Assembly: GCF_039523795.1 (NCBI RefSeq)
Contig: NZ_BAAAFZ010000124.1
Coordinates: 1 to 26,191 of the forward strand
Reading direction: 5' to 3'
Length of the DNA stretch: 26,191 nt
From: Craurococcus roseus
Lineage (GTDB): Bacteria; Pseudomonadota; Alphaproteobacteria; Acetobacterales; Acetobacteraceae
Shown here piece by piece: positions 7,047 to 15,551 of this stretch. A model generated the notes under the pieces. It did not search any database. It was given only the letters and a program-made list of their open reading frames with translations, and was not told the origin of the DNA. The number at the start of each line of letters is the position of its first letter. The first letter of the stretch is position 1. Both the position numbers and the translations under genes were made by a program.

Positions 7047-8618
7047 ATGGACCCGATCGCCCGCGCCACGCGCGACACGGTGGGAGACGCGCTGCGGCGG
7101 GCCGCGCGGCGGTTCCGGGACCGCACGGCGCTGCGCTTCGCCGACCGCCGGTGGAGCTTCGCCGACTTGGACCGCGCGGCGGACCGGGTGGCGCGCGCCT
7201 TGCTCGGCGCCGGCTTCTCGCGCGGCGACCGGGTGGTGGCCTACGGACGGAACTCGGACGGCTACCTGCTGCTCTGGCTCGCCTGCGCCCGCGCCGGGCT
7301 GGTCCACGTGCCGGCCAACTACGCGCTGACCGCGACGGAGCTGGGCTACATCGTCGGCCAGTGCGGGGCGCGGGCGCTGCTGCACGACCCGGCGCTGGCG
7401 GCCGCTTCCGGGCAGGACGTGGGGTTGCGCGGGACCATCGCGGAGGGCGGTGGGGGCGGGCTGGACGCGCTCGCCGCGGCGCTGGACCCGGCCTGGGACC
7501 GGCCGCCGGGCGAGGCACCGCCGGACGACGGGCTGGCGGACACGGACCTGGTCCAGATCATCTACACCTCGGGCACCACCGGCGCGCCGAAGGGCGCGAT
7601 GATGACCCACCGCGCCTACGTCGCCGAGTACGCCGGGGCCGCGCAGGCGCTGGACTACAGCGCCGCCGACCGCGCGCTGGCCGCGCTGCCGCTCTACCAC
7701 ACGGCGCAGATGCACGCCTTCACCATGCCGCAGCTCCTGGTCGGCGCGGAAACGCTGCTGATCGAGGCGCCGGAGCCCTCGCGCGTACTGGCCCTGATCG
7801 AGGCGGAGCGGATCACCTCCTTCTTCGCGCCGCCGACCGTCTGGATCGCCCTGCTCCGCCACCCGGAATTCGGCGCGCGCGACCTGTCCTCGCTGCGGCG
7901 CATCTACTACGGCGCCGCTATCATGCCCGTGCCGGTGCTGCGGGAGTTGCGGGACCGGCTGCCGGGCGCCCTGCCCTACAACTGCTACGGCCAGAGCGAG
8001 ATCGCGCCGCTGGCGACCGTGCTGCGGCCGGAGGAGCACGAGGCGCGGCCCGCGTCCGTGGGACGCCCCGTGTCCACGGTGGAGACGCGCATCGTGGACG
8101 CGGGGATGCGCGACGTGCCGCCCGGCGAACGCGGCGAAATCGTCCACCGCTCGCCGCAACTGCTGGTCGGCTACTGGGGCAGGCCGGAGGAGACGGAGGC
8201 CGCGTTCGAGGGCGGCTGGTTCCACTCCGGCGACGTGGGCACGATGGACGAAGAGGGCTACATCACGGTCGTCGACCGCACCAAGGACGTCATCAACACC
8301 GGCGGCGTGCTGGTGGCGAGCCGGGAGGTGGAGGACGCCATCCTCACCCATCCCGCCGTGTCCGAATGCGCCGTGGTGGGCCTGCCCGACCCGCGCTGGG
8401 TGGAGGCGGTGACGGCGGTGGTCGTGCTCCGCCCCGGCCACGACGCCGGCGAGGCGGAGCTGATCGAGCACGCGCGCCCCAACCTCGCCGCCTTCAAGCT
8501 GCCCAAGCGCGTGATCCTGGCGGAGAGCCTGCCGCGCAACACGGCGGGCAAGCTGCTCAAGCGCGAGCTGCGGGCGGCTTATGGCGGCCGGGCGGAGGCG
8601 CTGCCGGGCGTGGGCTGA
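7047..8618 (+). CDS. AMP-dependent acyl-CoA synthetase/ligase
   Basis: ANL-superfamily enzyme of 523 aa that activates a carboxylic acid through an acyl-AMP and transfers it to CoA. The P-loop-like motif is YTSGTTGAPKG (173-183), followed by PLYHTAQMH (215-223), YNCYGQSE (311-318), the HSGD hinge aspartate (393-396), DRTKDVINTGG (410-420) and the C-terminal catalytic lysine in NTAGK (K502). The start at 7047 is preceded by a GGAGGAGGA purine run. The A8 region reads GGVLVASREVE where FadD-like ligases usually have GGENVASREVE. It follows the P450 with a 23-nt gap, as a two-gene operon. Medium/long-chain or branched acid ligase is most likely; chain specificity is not readable. Confidence 0.93.
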   Translation: MDPIARATRDTVGDALRRAARRFRDRTALRFADRRWSFADLDRAADRVARALLGAGFSRGDRVVAYGRNSDGYLLLWLACARAGLVHVPANYALTATELGYIVGQCGARALLHDPALAAASGQDVGLRGTIAEGGGGGLDALAAALDPAWDRPPGEAPPDDGLADTDLVQIIYTSGTTGAPKGAMMTHRAYVAEYAGAAQALDYSAADRALAALPLYHTAQMHAFTMPQLLVGAETLLIEAPEPSRVLALIEAERITSFFAPPTVWIALLRHPEFGARDLSSLRRIYYGAAIMPVPVLRELRDRLPGALPYNCYGQSEIAPLATVLRPEEHEARPASVGRPVSTVETRIVDAGMRDVPPGERGEIVHRSPQLLVGYWGRPEETEAAFEGGWFHSGDVGTMDEEGYITVVDRTKDVINTGGVLVASREVEDAILTHPAVSECAVVGLPDPRWVEAVTAVVVLRPGHDAGEAELIEHARPNLAAFKLPKRVILAESLPRNTAGKLLKRELRAAYGGRAEALPGVG

Positions 8619-8645
8619 CCCATCGTCGGCCCCTCCGGTCGGCGA

Positions 8646-8689
8646 TCCGGAACGGGCGCCCGCGGGCGCATTCTCTGGCTCGTTCCGGA
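8646..8689 (+). terminator. Nested inverted repeats after the P450/ligase operon
   Basis: Outer arms TCCGGAACG (8646-8654) and CGTTCCGGA (8681-8689) enclose a perfect 14-bp palindrome GCGCCCGCGGGCGC (8656-8669). The structure starts 28 nt after the ligase stop. It could act as a terminator (no T-run) or as a protein site. The remaining bases to 8820 hold a TTGACA at 8761-8766 but no convincing -10 at the right distance. Confidence 0.4.
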
Positions 8690-8820
8690 ACTCGCTTTCC
8701 CCACCGACACCGACCGGCACGCGGCACCCGGATCGGGAACGCCTTCCGGCGTCCGCGTCGTTGACAACCGGGAGAACGCCCGCGAAAGCTGCCGCCGCGC
8801 AGGGCAAGGGGGCACGCCGC

Positions 8821-9552
8821 ATGGACGGGGATCCGATCCACCGTTGGATCGCCGACATCGTGCCGGGCCGCAGCTTCGTGGACATCGGCGGCATCGGCGA
8901 GTGGTCGAAGCAAGAGCGTGTCACGCAGTCGGTCGCCGCCGGCGCCGCGCGCAGCGCGATGGCGGACATCGAGCCCGCCGACTCGGAATACTGGCGCTTC
9001 TTCCACAAGCTGATGTACAAGCACGGCATCGCCAGGGACGCCTACGACAGCCACGCCGAGGTGGACGTCACCCGCGCCGACCTGGCCGAGCGGCTGCCGC
9101 CCTCCGACGTCGTGCACTGCACCGGCGTCCTCTACCACTGCCCGGACCCGGTCGCCGCGGTGGACAACCTGCGCCGCGTCACCGGCCGATGGCTGATCGT
9201 CAACACCGTCGTCTGCCCGCAACGGGTTGAGAACGCCGCCGGTACGCTGGCCTTGCCGAGCGGCGCAGCGCTGTTCCTGCCCGGCTTGTCGGAAGCCGAG
9301 CGCGACGTGTTGCGCCTGCACTACCGAACGAAGTTCGGTTGGAGCATCGACGACACGGCCCCGCGCCCGCGCGCGCCGGGCGTGAAGATGCCGCATGTGA
9401 TGCCGGACGGGCGGCTCAACCACTGGCCTTACTGGTGGCTGTTCACGATCCACTCGTTCCGGAGCCTCTTGCAACTGCTCCGCTTCGACATCCGGGACGA
9501 GTGGACCTGGGAGGACCACGCCCACTGCGTGCTGTGCGAGCGGGTCGGGTAG
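8821..9552 (+). CDS. Class I SAM-dependent methyltransferase-like protein
   Basis: 243-aa protein with a Rossmann methyltransferase outline. FVDIGGIGEW (about residues 19-28) resembles motif I, the glycine-rich SAM loop. ADIEP follows, and DVVHCTGVLYHCPDPVAAVDNLRRV (about 97-121) matches the post-motif II/III pattern of SAM methyltransferases. The C-terminal third is rich in aromatic residues (HWPYWWLFTIHSF). The upstream frame is open, but 8821 is chosen because AAGGGGG lies just before it and the protein starts cleanly. Motif I has DIGGIGEW where DxGxGxG is usual, so the SAM loop is atypical. The target is unknown. It stands alone between a hairpin region and convergent genes. Confidence 0.72.
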   Translation: MDGDPIHRWIADIVPGRSFVDIGGIGEWSKQERVTQSVAAGAARSAMADIEPADSEYWRFFHKLMYKHGIARDAYDSHAEVDVTRADLAERLPPSDVVHCTGVLYHCPDPVAAVDNLRRVTGRWLIVNTVVCPQRVENAAGTLALPSGAALFLPGLSEAERDVLRLHYRTKFGWSIDDTAPRPRAPGVKMPHVMPDGRLNHWPYWWLFTIHSFRSLLQLLRFDIRDEWTWEDHAHCVLCERVG

Positions 9553-9852
9553 CCGGCCGTCACCCGCGCATAGCCCCGCGAACGGCCATGTCCGCGTCCG
9601 CCCAGGACAAACGAAGCGAGACCCGCCCGGTCGACGCCCGCGAGTTGATCGCTCCATTCTCGGTCCTCGCTGCCACAGCTCACGCTTCCGCGAAGGCGGA
9701 ACCGCAGCGCCCGCGTCCGTTCATCGCTTTGTACCAGCCGGCGTGAGTCTTGCCCCTCGGTGTCGCCCCCGCGGAAGCAGGGCCCATGGCCGGGTGGGTC
9801 CCACTTCCGCGGCGACTATGGGAGGATGTGTCAGGACTTGTGCAGGGCGGAA
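9553..9852. other. 300-nt convergent intergenic region
   Basis: Lies between the converging methyltransferase and radical SAM genes. It holds the imperfect inverted repeat at 9769-9812. A 52-codon ATG frame at 9588-9746 has no clear ribosome-binding site, domain or coding signature, and I do not call it a gene. Nothing else was recognised. Confidence 0.5.
9769..9812. repeat. REP-like imperfect palindrome
   Basis: CCGCGGAAG (9769-9777) and CTTCCGCGG (9804-9812) are perfect 9-bp arms; pairing continues inward imperfectly (AGGGCCC against GGGTCCC) to about 17 bp. It lies in a convergent intergenic gap, a usual location for both bidirectional terminators and dispersed palindromic repeats. No T-run follows. 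Whether it is repeated elsewhere in the genome cannot be seen here. Confidence 0.45.
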
Positions 9853-10914
9853 TCAGAACGCGTACCGCACCCGGCAGTAGGGCATCCGCTCCGCCAGCAG
9901 CGCCTTGAACCGCGCGAGCCACCGCCCCTTCCAGCCGGTGCGGTAGCGCAGGTTGGTCGCGCCCACCTCCGACTGCTTCTCCTCCTGGATGTCCGGCCGC
10001 CACAGCACCGTCTCGGCCTTCGGGTGCCAAGCGAGGTTGACCTCGTGCAGCCCGGCGTTGTGGGTCAGCATGATGACCTCGGAGGCGAGCTGGCGTTTCA
10101 CTGGCGCGGGCAGCGCGTCGTCCAGCTCCTCGAACAGCGCGGTCCACTCCGCTTCCCAACCCTCGTGCAGCACCACGGGCGAGAAGTTCAGGTGGACCTC
10201 GTAGCCGGCGCGGTGCAGTTCGCCGATGAACGCAATTCGCTCGGAGACGGGCGAGGTCCGCACGTCCAGCAGCTTGGCCATGCCGTGCGGCATCAGCGAC
10301 ATGCGGACGCGCGTGCGCCCTTGCGGGTCGTAGTCCAACAAGCCGGGGTTCACCCATTTGGTGGCGAAGCTGCCCTTCGCGTTGTGCAGGCCGCGGAACA
10401 GCGCCACCAAGTCGCGCACGTTGTCCGAGATCAGCGCGTCCACCGAAAGGTCGCCGTTCTCGCCCAGGTCGTACACCCAATCTCGCGGGTCCACCTGGTT
10501 CGGCTCCCGCTTCGGCCCGAGGCCCTGCGCGTGGCGGGCGGTGGAGGCACCGATCTCGTCGATGTTGACGAAAACGGTGATCGGGTTCGCGTGGCCCTTG
10601 CGGCGCGCGACGTAGCAGTAGGCGCAGGCCATCGCACAGCCATTGGAGGAGGACGCGGCGATGAAGTCGGCGCTGCGGCCGTTGGGGCGCATCTGGAGCC
10701 CCTTCTTGACGCCCAGCACCAGCACCTCGCGCTTGCGGGGCAGCCACTCCTCCGGGTCGCCCTCGCGCAAGTCGGGGATGCGCCAGTGGGATTGGACAGG
10801 AATGCGCTCCGCGTCCGGGAAGCGCGCCAGGATCTCCCGGCCCCGCGCGTGCCCTTCCACCGCCGGCTCCAGGTAGATGCGGCGGACGTCGAGGATCGGC
10901 GCGGTCGGGGTCAT
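9853..10914 (-). CDS. Spore photoproduct lyase-family radical SAM protein
   Basis: 353-aa radical SAM protein resembling the spore photoproduct lyase (SplB) family. The [4Fe-4S] site is C93-x3-C97-x2-C100 within NGCAMACAYCY. Y99 and Y101 flank the third cysteine like the tyrosine pair of the Bacillus enzyme. TKWVNPGLLDYDPQG (185-199), VHLNFSPVVLHEGW and a C-terminal ending with C347 follow. The Bacillus H-atom-donor cysteine lies about 43 residues after the third cluster cysteine; here that region (138-160, DWVYDLGENGDL) has no cysteine. The ATG at 10914 has GGAGG only 1 nt upstream, so an ATG at 10932 (six residues longer) is an alternative start. It lies 32 nt after the regulator gene on the same strand, probably co-transcribed. 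DNA repair is a family-based guess. Confidence 0.82.
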   Translation of the reverse strand: MTPTAPILDVRRIYLEPAVEGHARGREILARFPDAERIPVQSHWRIPDLREGDPEEWLPRKREVLVLGVKKGLQMRPNGRSADFIAASSSNGCAMACAYCYVARRKGHANPITVFVNIDEIGASTARHAQGLGPKREPNQVDPRDWVYDLGENGDLSVDALISDNVRDLVALFRGLHNAKGSFATKWVNPGLLDYDPQGRTRVRMSLMPHGMAKLLDVRTSPVSERIAFIGELHRAGYEVHLNFSPVVLHEGWEAEWTALFEELDDALPAPVKRQLASEVIMLTHNAGLHEVNLAWHPKAETVLWRPDIQEEKQSEVGATNLRYRTGWKGRWLARFKALLAERMPYCRVRYAF

Positions 10915-10946
10915 CCCTCCGCATATGGGCATGGGCCGCCCGCGGG

Positions 10947-12347
10947 TCAGCGGCCCTTGGGCGGCTCGAACCGGTAGGGCGTGACGCCGCCCACCATGGG
11001 GTCCAGCGACAGCCGGTGCTCCAGCGGCGGGAAGGCGCGGCTGCGGCAGTCCATGCGGTCGCACAGCCGGCAGGAGAGGCCGATGCCGACCATCGCCTTC
11101 TCCAGGTCCAATCCGTCGCCGTAGACCACCTCCGGCGCGCGGGAGATGTCGCAGCCCATGGCGATCACGTGGACCGGCGCCGGCTCGCCCCAGCGCGCCG
11201 CCGGCCCGCGCACGGTGCGGGCGAAGCACAGGAAGGTGCCGCCGTCCGGCAACTGCGCGAGTTGCACCCGCACCTCCCCCGGCGTGGCGAAGGCTTGGTG
11301 GACGATCCACTTCGGGCAGGAGCCGCCGAAGCGCGCGAAGGGGAAGGCCGCGGCGCTGAAGCGCTTGGAGACGTTGCCGGCCGGGTCCACCCGCAGGAAG
11401 AAGAAGGGCACGCCCCGCGCCCCTTCCCGCTGCATGGTGGAGAGGCGGTGGCAGGCCTGCTCGAAGGAGACGCCGAAGCGCGCGGCGACCGCCTGCATGT
11501 CGTGCCGCAGCTCGCGCGCCGCGCCCAGGAAGGCCTCGTAAGGCATCAGCAGCGCGGCGGCGAGGTAGTTGAGCAGGCCGATGCGGAGCATGGTGCCCGC
11601 TTCGGGCGTCGAGGGCTCGGCCGCGTTGGCCACCGCCTCCACCGCCTCGCGCGCCTCCAGCATCATCAACTGATAGGCGAGCTGGAAGCCGCGGGTCTGG
11701 CGGGGCAGGCTCTCCGACAGGTCGAGCCGCCGCGCCGCGGGGTCGTAGCGCCGCAGCGCCCCGGGCAGCGGGCCGTAGTTCACGGAAACGCCGTGCTGGC
11801 GCCGCAGCCGCTCGGCGATGGCGAAGTTCAGCTCGGCCGGCGCGGCGCCGATCTCGCGCCCCACCGCCTCGGCCACGGTTTCGAGTTCGGCGAAGTGGTT
11901 GGCGCGGTCGTGGAAGAAGTCGCGCACCTCCTCCGTGGGCAGCAGGACGCGCCGGCCGGTGGGGAGCGCGATGCCGCCGGAGTCCTCGCGCGCCACCCGC
12001 CACGCCCGGTAGAGCGCCAGCACGGCGCGGGCGGCGTTGGGGGCGCTGCCGGCGAGTTGCGCGACCTCCTCCTCCGGCACCGTTTCCAGCCCGAGCAACG
12101 GGTCGGACAGCACCTCGCGCAGCCCGGTCTCCAGCGCCCGCTCCCGGGCGCCGGACAGGGCGGCGAGATCCACCTGCAACGCCTCGGTCAACTTGATGAG
12201 CAGGGTGGCGGTGACGGCGCGCTGGTCGTGCTCGATGAGGTTCAGGTAGCTGGCGGAGATGCCGAGCCGGGCGGCCAGCGCCTGCTGCGCCAATCCCTTG
12301 TCCATCCGCAGCCGCCGCACCGTCCGGCCGATCAAGGCCCGGGACAT
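10947..12347 (-). CDS. XRE/IrrE-type regulator of the RamB/ScfR (short-chain fatty acyl) family
   Basis: 466-aa transcription factor. An N-terminal Cro/CI HTH (about residues 8-62) contains QQALAARLGISASYLNLIEHDQR. A middle IrrE/ImmA-like domain follows (FHDRANHFAELE, GFQLAYQLMMLEAREAV). The C-terminal short-chain fatty acid regulator domain contains GGSCPKWIVHQAF and a cysteine cluster C426-x2-C429-x4-C434 in SCRLCDRMDCRSRAFPP. Relatives such as mycobacterial/corynebacterial RamB and Sinorhizobium ScfR regulate acetate, glyoxylate or propionate metabolism. The longer open frame to 12443 is rejected: the ATG at 12347 has AAAGGA 8 nt upstream and begins the family's usual N-terminus. It is divergent from aceA, so aceA is the predicted target, along with probable autoregulation. 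Confidence 0.9.
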   Translation of the reverse strand: MSRALIGRTVRRLRMDKGLAQQALAARLGISASYLNLIEHDQRAVTATLLIKLTEALQVDLAALSGARERALETGLREVLSDPLLGLETVPEEEVAQLAGSAPNAARAVLALYRAWRVAREDSGGIALPTGRRVLLPTEEVRDFFHDRANHFAELETVAEAVGREIGAAPAELNFAIAERLRRQHGVSVNYGPLPGALRRYDPAARRLDLSESLPRQTRGFQLAYQLMMLEAREAVEAVANAAEPSTPEAGTMLRIGLLNYLAAALLMPYEAFLGAARELRHDMQAVAARFGVSFEQACHRLSTMQREGARGVPFFFLRVDPAGNVSKRFSAAAFPFARFGGSCPKWIVHQAFATPGEVRVQLAQLPDGGTFLCFARTVRGPAARWGEPAPVHVIAMGCDISRAPEVVYGDGLDLEKAMVGIGLSCRLCDRMDCRSRAFPPLEHRLSLDPMVGGVTPYRFEPPKGR

Positions 12348-12348
12348 C

Positions 12349-12457
12349 TTCACATCCTTTACAAATTCACAGTACCCGTTTGTGAAGACCGCCACTTCCT
12401 TACCAGGAAAGCACGGGAAAGGGGCTGAACTTCGCGCCCGCAATGTGAATTATTCAC
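12349..12457. promoter_or_regulatory. Regulator/aceA operator region with four TGTGAA-type arms
   Basis: The 134-nt divergent gap holds TTCACA at 12349-12354 and 12366-12371, TGTGAA at 12381-12386, and a perfect interrupted palindrome GTGAAT-T-ATTCAC at 12445-12457. The second and third arms form TTCACA-N9-TGTGAA. These AT-rich elements stand out in a ~70% GC context. The 12445 palindrome is 25 nt upstream of the aceA start and could block or tune its transcription; the 12349 arm lies within the regulator's own leader. Binding by the adjacent RamB/ScfR-like protein is inferred from position. Confidence 0.6.
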
Positions 12458-12481
12458 GCGAGCAGCGCAACAGGAGACCAT

Positions 12482-13831
<1,350 letters not shown>

Positions 13832-13880
13832 GCCGGCCGCGCCGCCCAACGGAAACCAAAACGGAAAGGGAAACGAGACG

Positions 13881-14060
13881 ATGGACGACACCTACGACGA
13901 CGGCTTGGTGCATAGCCACAACTGGGCTTCCGAGCCCTCCACCCCCGCCGGCGGCGCGAAGTCCATGGGTGCGCAGACGACCGCGTCCCTCTCCGCGAGC
14001 CCGGCGGAAGAGTCCTTCGACGACGGCTTGGTCCACGGGCACGACTGGGCGCGGGGCTGA
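13881..14060 (+). CDS. Small protein with duplicated DDGLVHxHxWA motif
   Basis: A 59-aa, acidic, uncharacterised protein, previously easy to miss because of its length. Two near-identical 12-residue elements sit close to each end: YDDGLVHSHNWA (residues 5-16) and FDDGLVHGHDWA (46-57), 9 of 12 identical. They are joined by a Ser/Ala/Thr-rich, presumably disordered linker. The DNA of the repeats differs at synonymous third positions (Val GTG/GTC, His CAT/CAC, Ala GCT/GCG), which argues for selection on the protein and so for real coding. A purine-rich GGAAAGGGA precedes the ATG. It lies 49 nt after aceA and 10 nt before a perfect 11-bp terminator hairpin, so it should be the last gene of the aceA transcript. 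I recognise no family. Paired H-x-H-x-W elements might bind metal or dock on a partner protein. Confidence 0.78.
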   Translation: MDDTYDDGLVHSHNWASEPSTPAGGAKSMGAQTTASLSASPAEESFDDGLVHGHDWARG

Positions 14061-14070
14061 TCCTCGCCAT

Positions 14071-14098
14071 GGACGGGCGCCGGCCACGGCGCCCGTCC
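14071..14098 (+). terminator. Strong hairpin ending the aceA/small-protein unit
   Basis: GGACGGGCGCC (14071-14081) and GGCGCCCGTCC (14088-14098) form a perfect 11-bp stem with a 6-nt loop, 10 nt after the small-protein stop. No T-run, as is common for terminators in GC-rich genomes. Its position supports aceA plus the small gene as one transcript. Confidence 0.65.
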
Positions 14099-14262
14099 GC
14101 CGGCCGGTTCCCGGCCCGCCGCGGCGGCGGCGACCGGGATGTTGCTGCGCCGTTGTGATCCCGGCGCCACCAGCCGCGTTTCCATCCCTCATCGCAACCG
14201 CACCGCGCGGAGCGGACTGTGTCCCGCGCGAGGCGCGGCGCAAGACGACGGGGGACGGCACG

Positions 14263-14748
14263 ATGGCGGCAACCGGGCTCGAAGTCTTCGACAAGACCCT
14301 CCAGACCACCAACATCTGGCTGAACGAGATAGCGGAACGGACCGGCGCGGACCGGCAAACCGCATGGCACGCGTTGGGCGCCGTGTTGCACGCCCTTCGG
14401 AATCGGGTGCCGCTCGACCTCGCGGCGCATGTCGGCGCGCAACTCCCGCTTTTGGTGCGCGGCCTCTACTACGACGGCTGGCGGCCCTCGGACCAGCCGG
14501 ACAAGGCGCGCACGCTCGAAGGCTTCCTCGATCGCGTTTCGGACGGGCTCGCCGGCGCGGCGCCGATGGACCCGCGCGACGCGGCGCAAGCCGTTTTCCG
14601 CGCGCTCTCGCACCACATGGACCCCGGACAGGTGGGCAAGCTGGTCGAAGCCCTGCCGCAGCCGGTGCAGGACCTCTGGACCGAGGTGGCCGCCGTGCAG
14701 TTCCCGGCCAACGACCAGCGCCGGCAGGGCGCCACCTCCGCGGCGTGA
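14263..14748 (+). CDS. DUF2267 domain-containing protein
   Basis: 161-aa soluble protein covered by a DUF2267 domain. Signs are NIWLNEIAERTGADRQTAWHALGAVLHALRNRVPLDLAAHVGAQLPLLVRGLYYDGW (about residues 17-72) and a second helical half with DPRDAAQAVFRALSHHMDPGQVGKLVEALP (about 105-135). The family has no assigned biochemical activity and often occurs near stress-related genes. The start at 14263 follows a GGGGGA purine run about 5 nt upstream and begins the recognisable domain; the upstream open frame crosses the aceA-unit terminator and is rejected. It is followed by a phosphoribosyltransferase and reserve-glycan enzymes, which suggests a stress or stationary-phase role. Confidence 0.87.
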   Translation: MAATGLEVFDKTLQTTNIWLNEIAERTGADRQTAWHALGAVLHALRNRVPLDLAAHVGAQLPLLVRGLYYDGWRPSDQPDKARTLEGFLDRVSDGLAGAAPMDPRDAAQAVFRALSHHMDPGQVGKLVEALPQPVQDLWTEVAAVQFPANDQRRQGATSAA

Positions 14749-14894
14749 CCGCGCGGCGCGGGAACAGGCGCCGGGCTCGGCCGCTTCGGTGGCCGCGAAT
14801 GTTAGAACCCTGCCGCCGGGCCCGCCGCTTGGTTTCGCCGAACCGGGAGGCCGGCGCGGTGCCGGGCCGCCTCCGCCCCAGGAGCAGGACGCGC

Positions 14895-15551
14895 ATGGTT
14901 TTCCACGATCGGGCAGAGGCCGGCCGCCGGTTGGCGGAGCGACTGCGGCATCTCAGGGGCGCGGACCCCGTCGTACTCGCCGTGCCGCGGGGCGGCGTAC
15001 CGGTCGGCGTCCCGATCGCGGAAGCGCTCGACGCCCCGCTCGATCTCTTGCTGGCGCGGAAAATCGGCGCGCCCGAACAGCCCGAACTCGCATTGGGCGC
15101 CGTGGTGGAAGGCGATCCGCCGCAAACCGTGTTGAACGACCGCATCGTCCGGGCGCTGGGCGTTTCCCCGGACGAGATCGCGCAAGAAGCGGAACGGCAA
15201 CTCGGGGAGATCGCGCGCCGGCGGCGCCTTTGGCTGCGTGGCCGGCCGCCGGTGCCGACCCGCGGCCGCACCGCCATCGTCGTTGACGACGGCATCGCCA
15301 CCGGCGCGACCGTGCGCGCCGCGTTGGCCGCGCTGGCGCGCGCGGGCGCAGCCCGGCGCGTCCTCGCGTCGCCCGTCGCGCCGAAGGACACCGCAGAAGC
15401 GCTCCGGGCGTTGTGCGACGAGGCGGTGTTCCTGGCCGAACCGGCGGACCTCGGCTCGGTCGGCGCGTTCTACGCCGACTTCCACCAGTTGGACGACGCC
15501 GAAGTGGTCGCCTTGCTCGCCCTCGGTGGTCGTGAAGGCGCGGCGGGGTGA
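14895..15551 (+). CDS. Phosphoribosyltransferase-domain protein
   Basis: 218-aa type I phosphoribosyltransferase-fold protein. The PRPP-binding motif is VVDDGIATGAT (129-139), preceded by VLAVPRGGVPVGVPIAEAL (27-45) and LLLARKIGAPEQPELALGAV (51-70). This arrangement marks the stand-alone PRTase-like family often found near DUF2267, Hsp20 and USP genes, not a nucleotide-salvage enzyme of known specificity. AGGAGC lies 9 nt before the ATG. The gap to the DUF2267 gene is 146 nt with no clear hairpin, so co-transcription is possible. The substrate base, if any, is unknown. Confidence 0.85.
   Translation: MVFHDRAEAGRRLAERLRHLRGADPVVLAVPRGGVPVGVPIAEALDAPLDLLLARKIGAPEQPELALGAVVEGDPPQTVLNDRIVRALGVSPDEIAQEAERQLGEIARRRRLWLRGRPPVPTRGRTAIVVDDGIATGATVRAALAALARAGAARRVLASPVAPKDTAEALRALCDEAVFLAEPADLGSVGAFYADFHQLDDAEVVALLALGGREGAAG

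Noticed and set aside
8761..8789. TTGACA as a sigma-70 promoter for the methyltransferase
   Set aside because: The hexamer is perfect but the sequence 17 nt later (GAAAGC) is not a credible -10.
9588..9746. 52-codon ATG frame between the methyltransferase and radical SAM genes
   Set aside because: No ribosome-binding site, domain or biased codon pattern; better explained as intergenic sequence.
12348..12443. 32-residue N-terminal extension of the RamB/ScfR-like regulator
   Set aside because: It would translate the operator region; the ATG at 12347 has a good AAAGGA and starts the family's normal N-terminus.
14749..14790. EcfG-type general stress promoter (GGAAC...CGTT) before the phosphoribosyltransferase
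   Set aside because: GGAAC is present, but the -10 position reads CGCT, not CGTT; not strong enough to list.
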